From contig CM061239.1 in NCBI GenBank assembly GCA_030848705.1, forward strand, positions 81,574,363 through 81,638,362: a stretch of DNA of 64,000 nucleotides. Reading direction: 5' to 3'. The translations under genes and the position numbers were made by a program. The DNA is from Heracleum sosnowskyi (Eukaryota > Streptophyta > Magnoliopsida > Apiales > Apiaceae). The notes beneath the pieces were generated by a model. It ran no database searches. It saw only the letters and a list, made by a program, of their open reading frames with translations, and had not been told where the DNA came from. Positions within the stretch are counted from its first letter, which is position 1; each line of letters opens with the position of its first letter. Below, in pieces: positions 34,746 through 43,870 of the stretch.

Positions 34746-35352
34746 TGTTGCCCAGTAATAATCTATTGTAGAAGGGGGGTTGAATACAATAGAGTAAGAT
34801 AATCGACTTCTTAATGTATATATCACAAATATGAAAAGAAAGATAACAGCTTTATTAAATCTGATATAAAACTGTTACAAACTCTCTCAAGAAATTCTGA
34901 TGTTCTTGAGAGCTGCTAGTTTACAAAAACTCTCTCAAGAAATTCTGTTCTTAAGAGCTTCTCTTCGATTATGTTCTCTCTCTAATGAATACATAAATCA
35001 AAACCAAGACTGTGTTTATATAGTGCACACAGCTTCTCTATCAATAACAAGATAAGTCCTAATCAATAACAAAGATAGAAACCTATCCTTAATTGATAGC
35101 TACATTCTACAAACCAGGAACAAATAGAATAAACTTCCATGTTTATCTAGACTCCAAATATAACTCGAAGTAGGAATCCTGATCAGCTTCAAGTTCTGAT
35201 GATCAATCCTGATCATAGTCTGAGTAGGAATCCTGATGATCAATAAGATACTGACGCTTGATCAAATACTGATGACCATGCAATACTGATGACGTCAGCA
35301 ATCCTGATCAGTTGAGTCTAGCTTCTGACGATCATTGAATTCTGATCTAACA
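34746..35352 (-). repeat. 5' LTR of Sirevirus D
   Basis: Identical by eye to the 3' LTR. The minus-strand TATA box TATATAA is at 35017-35023. Downstream, in the presumed R/U5, two adjacent hairpins use the arms ctctcaagaa/ttcttgagag (34884-34912 and about 34931-34960). J has the same paired hairpins, so they look conserved in the family. U3 (35170-35345) is dense in 'aatcctga'/'atactga' words. Confidence 0.95.
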
Positions 35353-37434
35353 AAAAGCACTTTTTACATCCATCTGAAAGACTTTAAACTTCTTGTGAGC
35401 AGCATATGCTAGAAAAATCCTTATGGCCCCTAATCTTGCAACCGGAGCAAAGGATTCATCATAGTCAATTCCTTCCTGCTGTGAATAGCCTTTAGCCACA
35501 AGTCTAGCTTTATTCCTTGTAATCACTCCATCACTGTCTGTTTTGTTTCTGAAAACCCACTTTGTACCAACAATAGATCTGTTTTTAGGTCTTGGTACAA
35601 GAGTCCATACTTCATTCCTTTCAGATTCATTTAACTCTTCCTGCATAGCTGTTATCCAGTTTGCATCTTGAAGAGCTTCTTCCACTTTCTTGGGCTCAGT
35701 TTGAGACAAGAATGCATGAAACAGACATTCATTAGTTGTAGCACTTCTAGTTCTCACACTAGCTTCTGGATCTCCAATTATCAAATCAGGTGTGTGAGCT
35801 TGTGTCCACCTTCTTGCTGTAGGTAATTGGCTTCTATTTTCATTAGATCCTCCCCCTTGATCCATGCTTTCCTGATCTTCTTCTTGACCATTTGCATTCT
35901 CCGAGGCTCCCCCTGAATTGAACTGCTCAAAGTTTGGATTTTCAGTGTATGACTCAGAGTTTGGGATAGATTCTTCAGCTGACTCATTTTCAGAATTTGA
36001 GTCATCGTTTTGAGATGTTGCTGAAGTATCTTCACGCTCCCCCTCAACTGGTTCTCTATTTTTGTTCTGTCAGAGAAACTCCCTCAGTGTTTACCAGTAG
36101 GGGTTCAGAGTATGCTTCATCAGAGTTTGTTGGATTTGCTTCATCAGAGTTTACGTCATCAGAGTTTAGATCGATATTTTCAAAGCGAAGTTGATCATGA
36201 TATTCTTCATCTTCTATTCCAGTTATTTTCTTGTCATCAAATGACACATGTATTGATTCCATGATCACTTTAGTTCTCAGATTGTAGACTCTGAATGCTT
36301 TAGTTGACAGCGGGTATCCAACAAAAATTCCTTCATCAGCTTTTAAGTCAAACTTGGTCAACTGTTCAGGATTAGTTTTCAGCACAAAGCATTTGCATCC
36401 AAAACTATGAAAATATTTCAAATTTGGCTTCTTTTCTTTCACCATCTCATATGGTGTTTTCCCATGCCTGTTGATCAGTGTTGCATTTTGAGTAAAACAA
36501 GCAGTTTGAACAACTTCTGCCCAGAAATAAGTTGGCAATTTTGCTTCTTCAAGCATTGTTCTGGCAGCTTCGATTAAGGTTCTGTTCTTTCTTTCAACTA
36601 CACCATTTTGCTGTGGAGTCCCTGGTGCAGAAAATTCTTGCTTCACTCCTCTTTCTTTGCAAAATTCTTCCATTATTGCATTTCTGAATTCAGTACCATT
36701 ATCACTCCTGATAATTTTCACTTTATACTGTGATCCTTTGTCCAGTAGCTTTACATGATCCATCAGAATTAAAGCAGTTTCATCCTTCTTTGCTAAGAAA
36801 TACACCCAAGTGTACCTAGTGTACTCATCAACAATGACAAGAGCATATTTCTTTCTGCCAAGAGACATTATATTGACTGGACCAAATAGATCAACATGAA
36901 GAAGATGATAAGAATCCACAACTGAAGTTTCAGACTTACTCTTGAAAGATGACTTCCTTTGCTTGGCCTTTTGACAAGAATCACACAGACCATCTAAGCT
37001 GTGTATTGACTTTGGAAGTCCCCTTACAAGATCTTTTCGAATTAGCTCATTGATGTTGTTCAAGTTTAGGTGAGAGAGCTTCTTATGCCATTTCCAACTC
37101 TCTTCATTTGACATTTTTGCAGACAGACACACAACTTTTCCTTCAGAGTTTGTTACCAAACTTGCTTCATAGATATTGTGACGTCTGTGTCCAACTAGAA
37201 CAACTTTCCAGATAGCAGATCATGCTTGAGTCCTGGGACAAGAGCTACATTTGTGATGATGACACTTCTAAGATTGATATTTCCATATCCCATAGTACGT
37301 CCTATGTTGCCATCTCCATAGGAAACTTTTGGGCCAACCTTCTCCTCATAGTCTGATAGCAGGGCTTTATTTCCAGTCATGTGTCCTGAACATCCACTGT
37401 CCAAGATGAGGGTACTTTCCCTTATGCCCTGCAA
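35353..37434 (-). pseudogene. pol: Sirevirus C pol, 5' part (protease, integrase, linker, start of RT)
   Basis: It begins with 'STLILDSGCSGHMTG' (intact D-S-G). After 'GLKHDLLS' about 75 bp are missing compared with D and the frame shifts (near 37195-37215). The GAG-pre-integrase zinc region and integrase core ('LHVDLFGPV', 'RSDNGTEF', 'VERKNRT') follow to the linker. A second shift lies in an A5 run near 36060. The linker and RT start ('NKARLVAKGYSQQEG', 'MDVKSAF') continue to 35353, where D is inserted; the rest of pol is at 23290-22104. The linker is full of 'NSDE' words from the C-family motif. Not expressible as one protein. Confidence 0.92.
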
Positions 37435-37444
37435 TCACAAACAA

Positions 37445-39700
37445 TTACAAAGAGTTAGATTTAAGGATCCAGACTTGCTTGGATCCTTTGGCTTTCTTAA
37501 CATAGTTAGCTTTTGCAGCGGAAAAACTTTCAACAGAGTTTGAGCTAACTGTGTCAGACTTTACACTTGCAGAGTTTGCTCTCACCCATTTCAAGTTGGG
37601 TTTTAACTCATAATAGTTGTGATAAATGGCATGATAGCTCTTACACGTATAAATGGAATGCCAAGTGCTCCCACAGTGTGTGCATAAAGTCTGTGGTCTA
37701 ACCCTAACAAAATCATTCTTCACTCCAGACTTGGAGGGTAAAGAATTAATATCTTTGTTTTTCGTGCAGAAACTTGCCAGATGGTTAGTACTACCACAAC
37801 TATGACATGTCTTTCTAGGAGCATCAGAATTAGGCAGATAAACATTTCTTTTATTAATGCCTACTTTTCCATTCCTACTCTTTCTGGACATTTTCTGTTT
37901 TTCAACAGACTTTAATTCTTTGAGCTTATACTTGAATTGTTTCTCTGTCATTAAACCAACATTCACCTGTTTAACACAAGTTTTTACTTATTCTTTAATA
38001 GCTTCTGTTTCAAGTACAGAGGTTTGCTTACTTGATTCAGAGACAAATTTCACAGGTTTAAGTTGTGGTTTAACTTTAACTTTATCTTTAAACCTAAGTT
38101 CATCTTTTTCACAGTAACCTAACCCAACTATATCTGTTTGAAAAACTTGATGTGTGTCTTTTCCAGAATTAGTCCAGGTTTTAATTACCTTCCTATCTTT
38201 TTCCAAATCAGATTCTAGTTGTCTAAATCTCTTTAACAACTCTTGCTCAACATAAACAGCATCATCTCTTTCCTTTTGAACTTGTTGCATGTTAACAAGC
38301 TCTTCTTCAAGAAATTTATTTCTATCTTTAAGCTTAAGATTCTCAGTTTTAATTCTCTCATTTTCTAAAGTCTGATCTCTAGAACTAACATGTATGCTTT
38401 TAAGATAAATTCTCAATTCAGATATATTATCAATATCATAAGCATAAGTTGTTAGTGGTACCTTATTCTCAGATGTCTCAGATTTATCTTCAACAGTTGC
38501 CATAAGAGCATAGCTGACATCTTCATCAGAGTCTGAAGTGTCTGCCCAGTCTTTTCCTTTAGTGATGAGTGCTTTCTCAGATTTTCCTTTCTTGCACTCT
38601 GGAGCATAATGACCCATCTCTTTACACTTGTAGCACTGGATCTCAGACTTGTCTTTCTTTCCATACTTGGTATCCTTTCCTTCAGGCTTTCTGAAACTCT
38701 TTCTTTCAGAGTTTGAATCTTTCCTCGAGAATCTTTTTCCCTTCTTGAAGTTCTTAAAACCCATCTTCTTGAAGGTTTTCACCATCAAAGCAGCCATTTG
38801 CATCAGTTGTTCTTCATCATCCTCAGATTCAGAAGAAGCATCAGAGTTTGAATCACCATCAGAGTTTGATGACTCACTTTCAGAGTTTATGACCAAAGCT
38901 TTTCCCTTAGCTTTCTTCTTTGATGTTTCTTTCTTCATGAGTTTTTCTTCAACTTTGAGAGCTACAGATTTTGTCTTCTTTCCAGACCTTTTGTTTCTTT
39001 GTTCTATCTCAAGTTCATGAGTTTTAAGCAACCCATAAATTTCATCAAGATCTGTTTCTGCAAGATCATAATTATCTCTTATTGATGTTGCCTTTAAATC
39101 CCATCTTTCAGGTAGAGATAGTAGAAACTTGAGATTTGACTCTTCAAGATCATATTCTTTATCAACAAGAGACAAATCATTCAACAATTTACAAAATCTG
39201 TCATATGTATCTGTCAAAGTTTCATCAGATCTAGAGTCAAAGTGTTCATATTCCTGTGTTAAAATAGTCTTCCTGTTCTTCTTTATAGCACTTGTTCCTT
39301 GACACCTGACTTCTAAAGCATCCCAGATTTCTTTGGCAGTCTTGCAACCAATAACTCTGTTAGACATGACATTATCTAAGGCACTATGAAGAAGATGTCT
39401 AACTTTTGCATCCTTCGCAATTGATGAGATGTCCTCAGGAGTCATATCTTTCTTTTCCTTCGGAACAGTCTTTTGTTCTTGTCCAGTAACTACAGGAGAC
39501 AGTTTAGTTGGCATATGAGGACCATAATAGATTCTATCAAGGTATTCTGGATTTGTGGCTTCTAGAAACATGGTCATCTTAACCTTCCATATTGGATATT
39601 CCACTGGTTTGAGCATTGGAACCCTGATTGATTCATATCGACTTACAGAAGCAGATTGAACCTTTTGAGCAATAGAACCTTCCTGAGAGTTTTCAGTCAT
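37445..39700 (-). pseudogene. gag: Sirevirus C gag with one in-frame stop
   Basis: One frame of about 752 codons from the ATG at 39700, interrupted by TAA at 37988-37990 (after 'EAIKE') and continuing in the same frame to 37445. A UBN2 domain, a knuckle 'CYKCKEMGHYAPEC' (~353), a coiled-coil-like region, and after the stop two further Cys/His boxes 'CHSCGSTNHLASFC' and 'CTHCGSTWHSIYTC'. A Ser/Asp region at 38830-38900 is encoded by the C-family word. The truncated product would keep the capsid domain and first knuckle, so it might still assemble. Confidence 0.9.
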
Positions 39701-39750
39701 GATTATACTTGTGTTTTAGATCAATAAACTGTATATATTAAACAACCTTG

Positions 39751-39762
39751 GCTCTGATACCA
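39751..39762 (-). promoter_or_regulatory. Primer-binding site of element C
   Basis: TGGTATCAGAGC on the minus strand, next to the 5' LTR of C. Confidence 0.93.
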
Positions 39763-39764
39763 AT

Positions 39765-40259
39765 TGTTAGGCCGAATACACAATATATAATCAATATATG
39801 TATGAGAATAACAATCAAGAACTCTGTTTATGAACAATAAACTGAATTATATTAAATAACTCTTCTCTCAGTGATGTAAATTATCACAGAGAGCTGCTAG
39901 GTTACAAGAATAATGTATTCAGTATTCGCATCCCTTTTAGGGTTAACCTATCTGTGTTTATATAGTACACAGCTACACAATCAATCTCTAATTGATATTC
40001 CTATAAATTAGCTATACAATTTATATCAATTTAGGATTGCTTCTGTCTTCTGTTCCGTTTCCTTAGCCATCTCAATATATCTTGCTTCTTTCCATCTTCA
40101 AGATATATTGCTTCTAGAATCTTCATACTAGCACCGACAGCTTCAGCAAACTTTCACCCCGTCAGACTTTAACAAACTCTGACTGGCTTCTAGCATAAAC
40201 TCTGATGAGTACCTGTTGCTTAAACACTGATAAATAATCATCAGCAATTATATCTAACA
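39765..40259 (-). repeat. 5' LTR of Sirevirus C
   Basis: 495 bp with TGTTAGGCC..TATCTAACA ends. The minus-strand TATA-like sequence (TATATAAACAC) is at about 39956-39966. It is flanked on the right by ccaag (40260-40264), the duplicate of 16559-16563. Confidence 0.95.
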
Positions 40260-40307
40260 CCAAGTACCAAAGATTCCTTTTGTCTCCCTGCACACAATAA
40301 AATCAAA
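40260..40307 (-). pseudogene. pol: First codons of B pol, and the gag-pol junction
   Basis: After the gag TGA comes a T-rich stretch ending GTGTGCAGGG, and then the pol frame ('QGDKRNLWYLD') begins and runs into the C insertion site, continuing at 16563. The pol frame differs from the gag frame here. The same GCAGGG lies at the start of pol in C and D. Confidence 0.8.
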
Positions 40308-42779
40308 TCAAGTTGATTTTGGTACCCAAGTTTCCTTGGGTCCTGTTTTGTTAGCCTTTGATTTACCTTTTATATCATTTTTCACCTTGGGCTCAGATTG
40401 ATTTAAATCAACCTTCACCTTTGGTGTTGATTTCTGAGGATTGCTCACATTTTCATTCACAACATGCATAGATGGAGGAACAAACATGTTATTCATATTC
40501 CATGACATTTGTGGCACATTAAACATATTCATGTATGGATTAGGCACAAATGGCATGCTAGCATATGGATTCTGAAATTGTGCATATGGAGCAAACATGT
40601 TAGGCATAACAGGCATTGTAGGCATAGAACCATTCATTGCAGGCTTAGGCATTTTCACATTAGCAGTCTTCTTAACAGATTTGCAGTTAGTAGATAAATG
40701 ACTAACACTACCACAATTAACACATGTCTTTCTAGGAGCATATTTATCAGGTGTGTAATTGTTATGTTTGTTAATCCCTACTTTTCCATTCCTGTTATTC
40801 TTTTTATTGCCCTTAGTCTCAACTTGAATTTTCTCTAACTTGTCTTTCAATTGCTTGTTAGACAAGTGACCTACATTTGCTCTATCAACAGGCTTCTCAA
40901 CTTTCTTTGATTTACTAGACTCACCTTGAACAAAGTTCTTGGTGACAAGACCATACTTGTTATTAAGTCTAGTGAGTTCTTCTTTCCTTTTCTCTGTCAA
41001 CGAAACAGCCTGATCGGTTGATGGTTCATCTGTCAACGAAACTTTGCATTCCGTTGACATATCAACCTTCAACAAATGATCATTGTTGTTTGTTGACTCT
41101 GTTTCTGATTCTAAGGTTTCACCAGCATACCCTAGCTTCTCTTTGTTCTTTTTCCATGATTTCTCACAGAAAGATTCCATACCTTGAACATTAATGATGT
41201 TGGTAGCAACATTCCTGGAATCTTTCCATTTTGCAATCACATTTTGTTCTATTTCAAGTTGTGTTTTAAGAATCTCTTCCCTTTCTAACACTTTCTCAAG
41301 TTCCTTCTTAGCATCCCTACTAACACACCTCATTTTCTCAAACTCAATGAGCTGTGCTTCTAACATGGCATTTCTATCACTTAAGAGCATATTAGACTCT
41401 TTGATTCTTGAGTTCTCTTTGGTAAGTGATTTAAGAGTAACACACAAATTATATAGTACAGTAGACATTTCATTTACTGCACTATCGCATTCCTCTTTAG
41501 AAAGCTCAGAAAGATTAGTAATTGTTACCTGATTGCTAGAGGAACTTGCTTCCTGCTCATGATTCTTAGCCATTTGAGCCAAGTTGACATACTCAACATC
41601 ATCATCAGAATCTTCACCATTACCAGCCCAATCATACTCCTGAGAAATGAAAGCCTTTTCTTTTTGCTTGAGAAGTTCAAAGTATTTCTTTTTATAATCA
41701 ACAGGCTCAAATTTCCTGTTGCCCTTCTCAACTTTGGGCTTTCTGCAATCTCCAGCAAAGTGACCAATCATTCCACAGTTGAAACATTTAGACTTAGACT
41801 TTTCAATCCAGTTATTTTTGCTAGGTTGAAAGTCTCTCCTTGGTGGCCTTGCTTCTGAGTTTCTCTTGAATTTGAACTTAGAGAATTTCCTTGAAAGAAA
41901 AGCTATGTGTTCATCAATCTCATCTAAGTCATCCAAGTTGGCTAGTTCTGGTTCTTCTTCTTCTGTCATCTTGCCTTTACCCTTGCTAACATCACTTCTA
42001 CAACTAGCTCGACTAGTTGTGGCTTTTGCAGTTTCTTCATTGTCATCTTCTAGTTGGTTCACAGATGCAATCAATGCAATAGATCCACATTTCTTTTGTA
42101 CCTTCTCAATTTCTTCATCTTGCTCCATTTCCAACTCATATGTCTTTAAAGTTCCATAAAGCCTCTCAAGAGTGTAGTCTTTGTACTCCTGAGTGTTTCT
42201 CAGGGAATCAGTCATTGGCTTCCATTCTTTTGGAAGAGCTCTAAGAAATTTGAGGTTTGAATCCTTGGTTTGGTAGATTCTCCCATACAACTTTAATCCA
42301 TTCAAAAGCTTTTGAAACCTACTGAACGTGTCATTTAGGGTTTCACCAGCTTTAAAATGAAAGTGCTCATACTGTTGTATAAGGAGTTGCATTTTGTTCT
42401 CCCTAACTTGCTCAGTTCCTTCACAGAGTGTTCTAACACTGTCCCATACTTCTTTAGAGGTAGTACAGTTTATAACATTGTCGAACATCTCTTGCTCCAA
42501 ACCATTAAACAGAATGTTCATGGTTCTTTTGTCTTTATGGATTTCTGCAACATCTTCAATAGTCCATTCTGAGGCAGGTTTTGGAATTTCCACATCTGGA
42601 GCATCATCTAGCAGTCCAACTCTAGATGCAAACTTCATGGGAACGTGTGGACCTTTTTCAATGCAGTCTACATATCTCTCATCCATAGACATGAGATGTA
42701 GATGCATTTTTACTTTCCAGTGAAAGTAATTGTCCTTATCTAGAACTGGTATCTTTACACCTGCATCCTTCTTTACCAT
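40308..42779 (-). CDS. gag: Sirevirus B gag, intact
   Basis: 823 codons from the ATG at 42779, close behind the primer-binding site. A UBN2 domain (~10-230) is followed by an acidic segment, a knuckle 'CFNCGMIGHFAGDC' (~328), a coiled-coil-like middle ('LLSDRNAMLEAQLIEFEKMR', ~460), a segment with the B word in three forms (41040-40990), a second Cys/His box 'CVNCGSVSHLSTNC' (~683), and a Met/Pro/Asn-rich tail. Only two Cys/His boxes, versus three in C and D. The frame is complete although pol and ORF3 of the same element are broken, so gag might still act in trans. Confidence 0.93.
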   Translation of the reverse strand: MVKKDAGVKIPVLDKDNYFHWKVKMHLHLMSMDERYVDCIEKGPHVPMKFASRVGLLDDAPDVEIPKPASEWTIEDVAEIHKDKRTMNILFNGLEQEMFDNVINCTTSKEVWDSVRTLCEGTEQVRENKMQLLIQQYEHFHFKAGETLNDTFSRFQKLLNGLKLYGRIYQTKDSNLKFLRALPKEWKPMTDSLRNTQEYKDYTLERLYGTLKTYELEMEQDEEIEKVQKKCGSIALIASVNQLEDDNEETAKATTSRASCRSDVSKGKGKMTEEEEPELANLDDLDEIDEHIAFLSRKFSKFKFKRNSEARPPRRDFQPSKNNWIEKSKSKCFNCGMIGHFAGDCRKPKVEKGNRKFEPVDYKKKYFELLKQKEKAFISQEYDWAGNGEDSDDDVEYVNLAQMAKNHEQEASSSSNQVTITNLSELSKEECDSAVNEMSTVLYNLCVTLKSLTKENSRIKESNMLLSDRNAMLEAQLIEFEKMRCVSRDAKKELEKVLEREEILKTQLEIEQNVIAKWKDSRNVATNIINVQGMESFCEKSWKKNKEKLGYAGETLESETESTNNNDHLLKVDMSTECKVSLTDEPSTDQAVSLTEKRKEELTRLNNKYGLVTKNFVQGESSKSKKVEKPVDRANVGHLSNKQLKDKLEKIQVETKGNKKNNRNGKVGINKHNNYTPDKYAPRKTCVNCGSVSHLSTNCKSVKKTANVKMPKPAMNGSMPTMPVMPNMFAPYAQFQNPYASMPFVPNPYMNMFNVPQMSWNMNNMFVPPSMHVVNENVSNPQKSTPKVKVDLNQSEPKVKNDIKGKSKANKTGPKETWVPKST

Positions 42780-42828
42780 GGTTACTGTTTTGGCCTTGAT
42801 CTTTAAACTTCTTGTATGTTAGAAGCTT

Positions 42829-42840
42829 GCTCTGATACCA
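42829..42840 (-). promoter_or_regulatory. Primer-binding site of element B
   Basis: TGGTATCAGAGC on the minus strand, two bases inside the 5' LTR of B. Confidence 0.93.
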
Positions 42841-42842
42841 AT

Positions 42843-43865
42843 TGTTAATCCCAAATGACCTAACAGAATTGTAGAAGGGGGGGGGGGGTTGAATACAATT
42901 CTAGATATTTCGAAACTTTAAAACAACTTTCTAAAATAAAAACTGAACTGAAATAAAAACACAAACAACTATAAAATTTCAGTTGGATGTTTTGAGGATC
43001 CAACTGAGATAATTTTTATTGCGGAAATAATCTGTGTTACACAAGTATCACAGCTGCTCAGTTCTTGATACAAAGTGAGAGTGCTCTTGAAAAAGCTAAT
43101 ACAAACTATTTTATCTCACTCACTTCTATATCTAAAATGAACTGCTACACTTGGTTATATAACCCAAGTTTACAATGCTATTTTTGGCTACTCTAAAATA
43201 ATCTAAAGTAACTTTTAGTAGCTTGCTTTTCATCCCTTTTGTCCAATGGTCCTTGGAGATCTTGGCTTTTGTCTTCATGCTTATTATGATCACTCCCAAG
43301 AACCTAATTGGAAATTGGAATGTTTCCTTATTTCCAGTAACCATTTTGATGGCTTCCAATGCAAAGTACACTTCCATATCTCCCTTTTGATCTGTCAGAT
43401 AACTGTCACTATCACTTTGTCAACTATTCATAAAAGCAATAATGATTCGTTGATAGTAGAGAGATGTGTTTCGTTGATAGCTTTATTCTTCGTTTCGTTG
43501 ATGGCATAATCCTCGTTTTGTTGATAGAGTAATCTTCATTCCGTTGATAGAGTAATCTTCATACCGTTGACATGCTTCACTTAGGCAAAATTACAAGGCA
43601 TAATATATTTACAATTCACCAACCTATTTTGCCTATCTAGTACTTAGTCAACATGACTTAGAAAACCTATCTAATACCTACAACAAAATGCATATCAGAC
43701 TATGAAGTATTGTACAATACAATTGCTACATCACTCATTTCGTTGATGAGCTTCCTGTCAACGAAAGCTACAAAGCATGCCATTCCGTTGACAGTTACAA
43801 AATGACTTAATACAAAATCTACTAAGTGTTTTATAATTATCATCAAGAACAACATATTCCTAACA
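42843..43865 (-). repeat. 5' LTR of Sirevirus B
   Basis: 1023 bp, TGTTAATCCC..ATTCCTAACA, followed by the duplicate aagcc. B words occur at about 43447-43568 and 43740-43795. The ggttatataacc palindrome with the TATA-like box is near 43153-43164. It differs from the 3' LTR at about 20 sites; several differences fall inside the family words (for example gtcaacgaa here versus gtcaatgaa at 7976). Confidence 0.95.
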
Positions 43866-43870
43866 AAGCC

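Larger units (their letters stand above)
23291..35352 (-). mobile_element. Sirevirus D (minus), complete 12.1 kb, youngest insertion
   Basis: LTRs 23291-23897 and 34746-35352 are 607 bp each and I see no difference between them by eye. The perfect target duplication aaaag (23286-23290 and 35353-35357) lies within C pol. Gag (770 codons) and pol (1112 codons) are open and in the same frame, separated by one UAG. ORF3 has a single in-frame TAA and lacks the usual N-terminal domain. A plus-strand gene-like unit sits between ORF3 and pol. Identical LTRs imply a very recent insertion. Confidence 0.97.
16564..40259 (-). mobile_element. Sirevirus C (minus), complete but split by element D
   Basis: The LTRs at 16564-17058 and 39765-40259 are each 495 bp and differ at two positions by eye. 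The target duplication ccaag is perfect (16559-16563 and 40260-40264) and lies inside the protease box of B pol. Excluding D, the element is about 11.6 kb. It has gag, pol and ORF3, but each carries damage: a gag stop, a pol deletion plus a frameshift, and an ORF3 frameshift plus a stop. Confidence 0.95.
7058..43865 (-). mobile_element. Sirevirus B (minus), complete but split by element C
   Basis: Two 1.02-kb LTRs (7058-8082 and 42843-43865) enclose gag, pol and ORF3. The target duplication aagcc is perfect. Without the inserted C and its duplication the element is about 13.1 kb, large for copia but normal for Sireviruses with a third ORF. By eye the LTRs differ at about 20 of ~1024 positions (about 2 %), including the length of a poly-G run. 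Pol has one and ORF3 four in-frame stops, so it is no longer autonomous. Confidence 0.95.

Noticed and set aside
35781..36047. 88-codon minus ORF
   Set aside because: Wrong frame over the C pol linker; the homologous linker reads in the frame of 35865.
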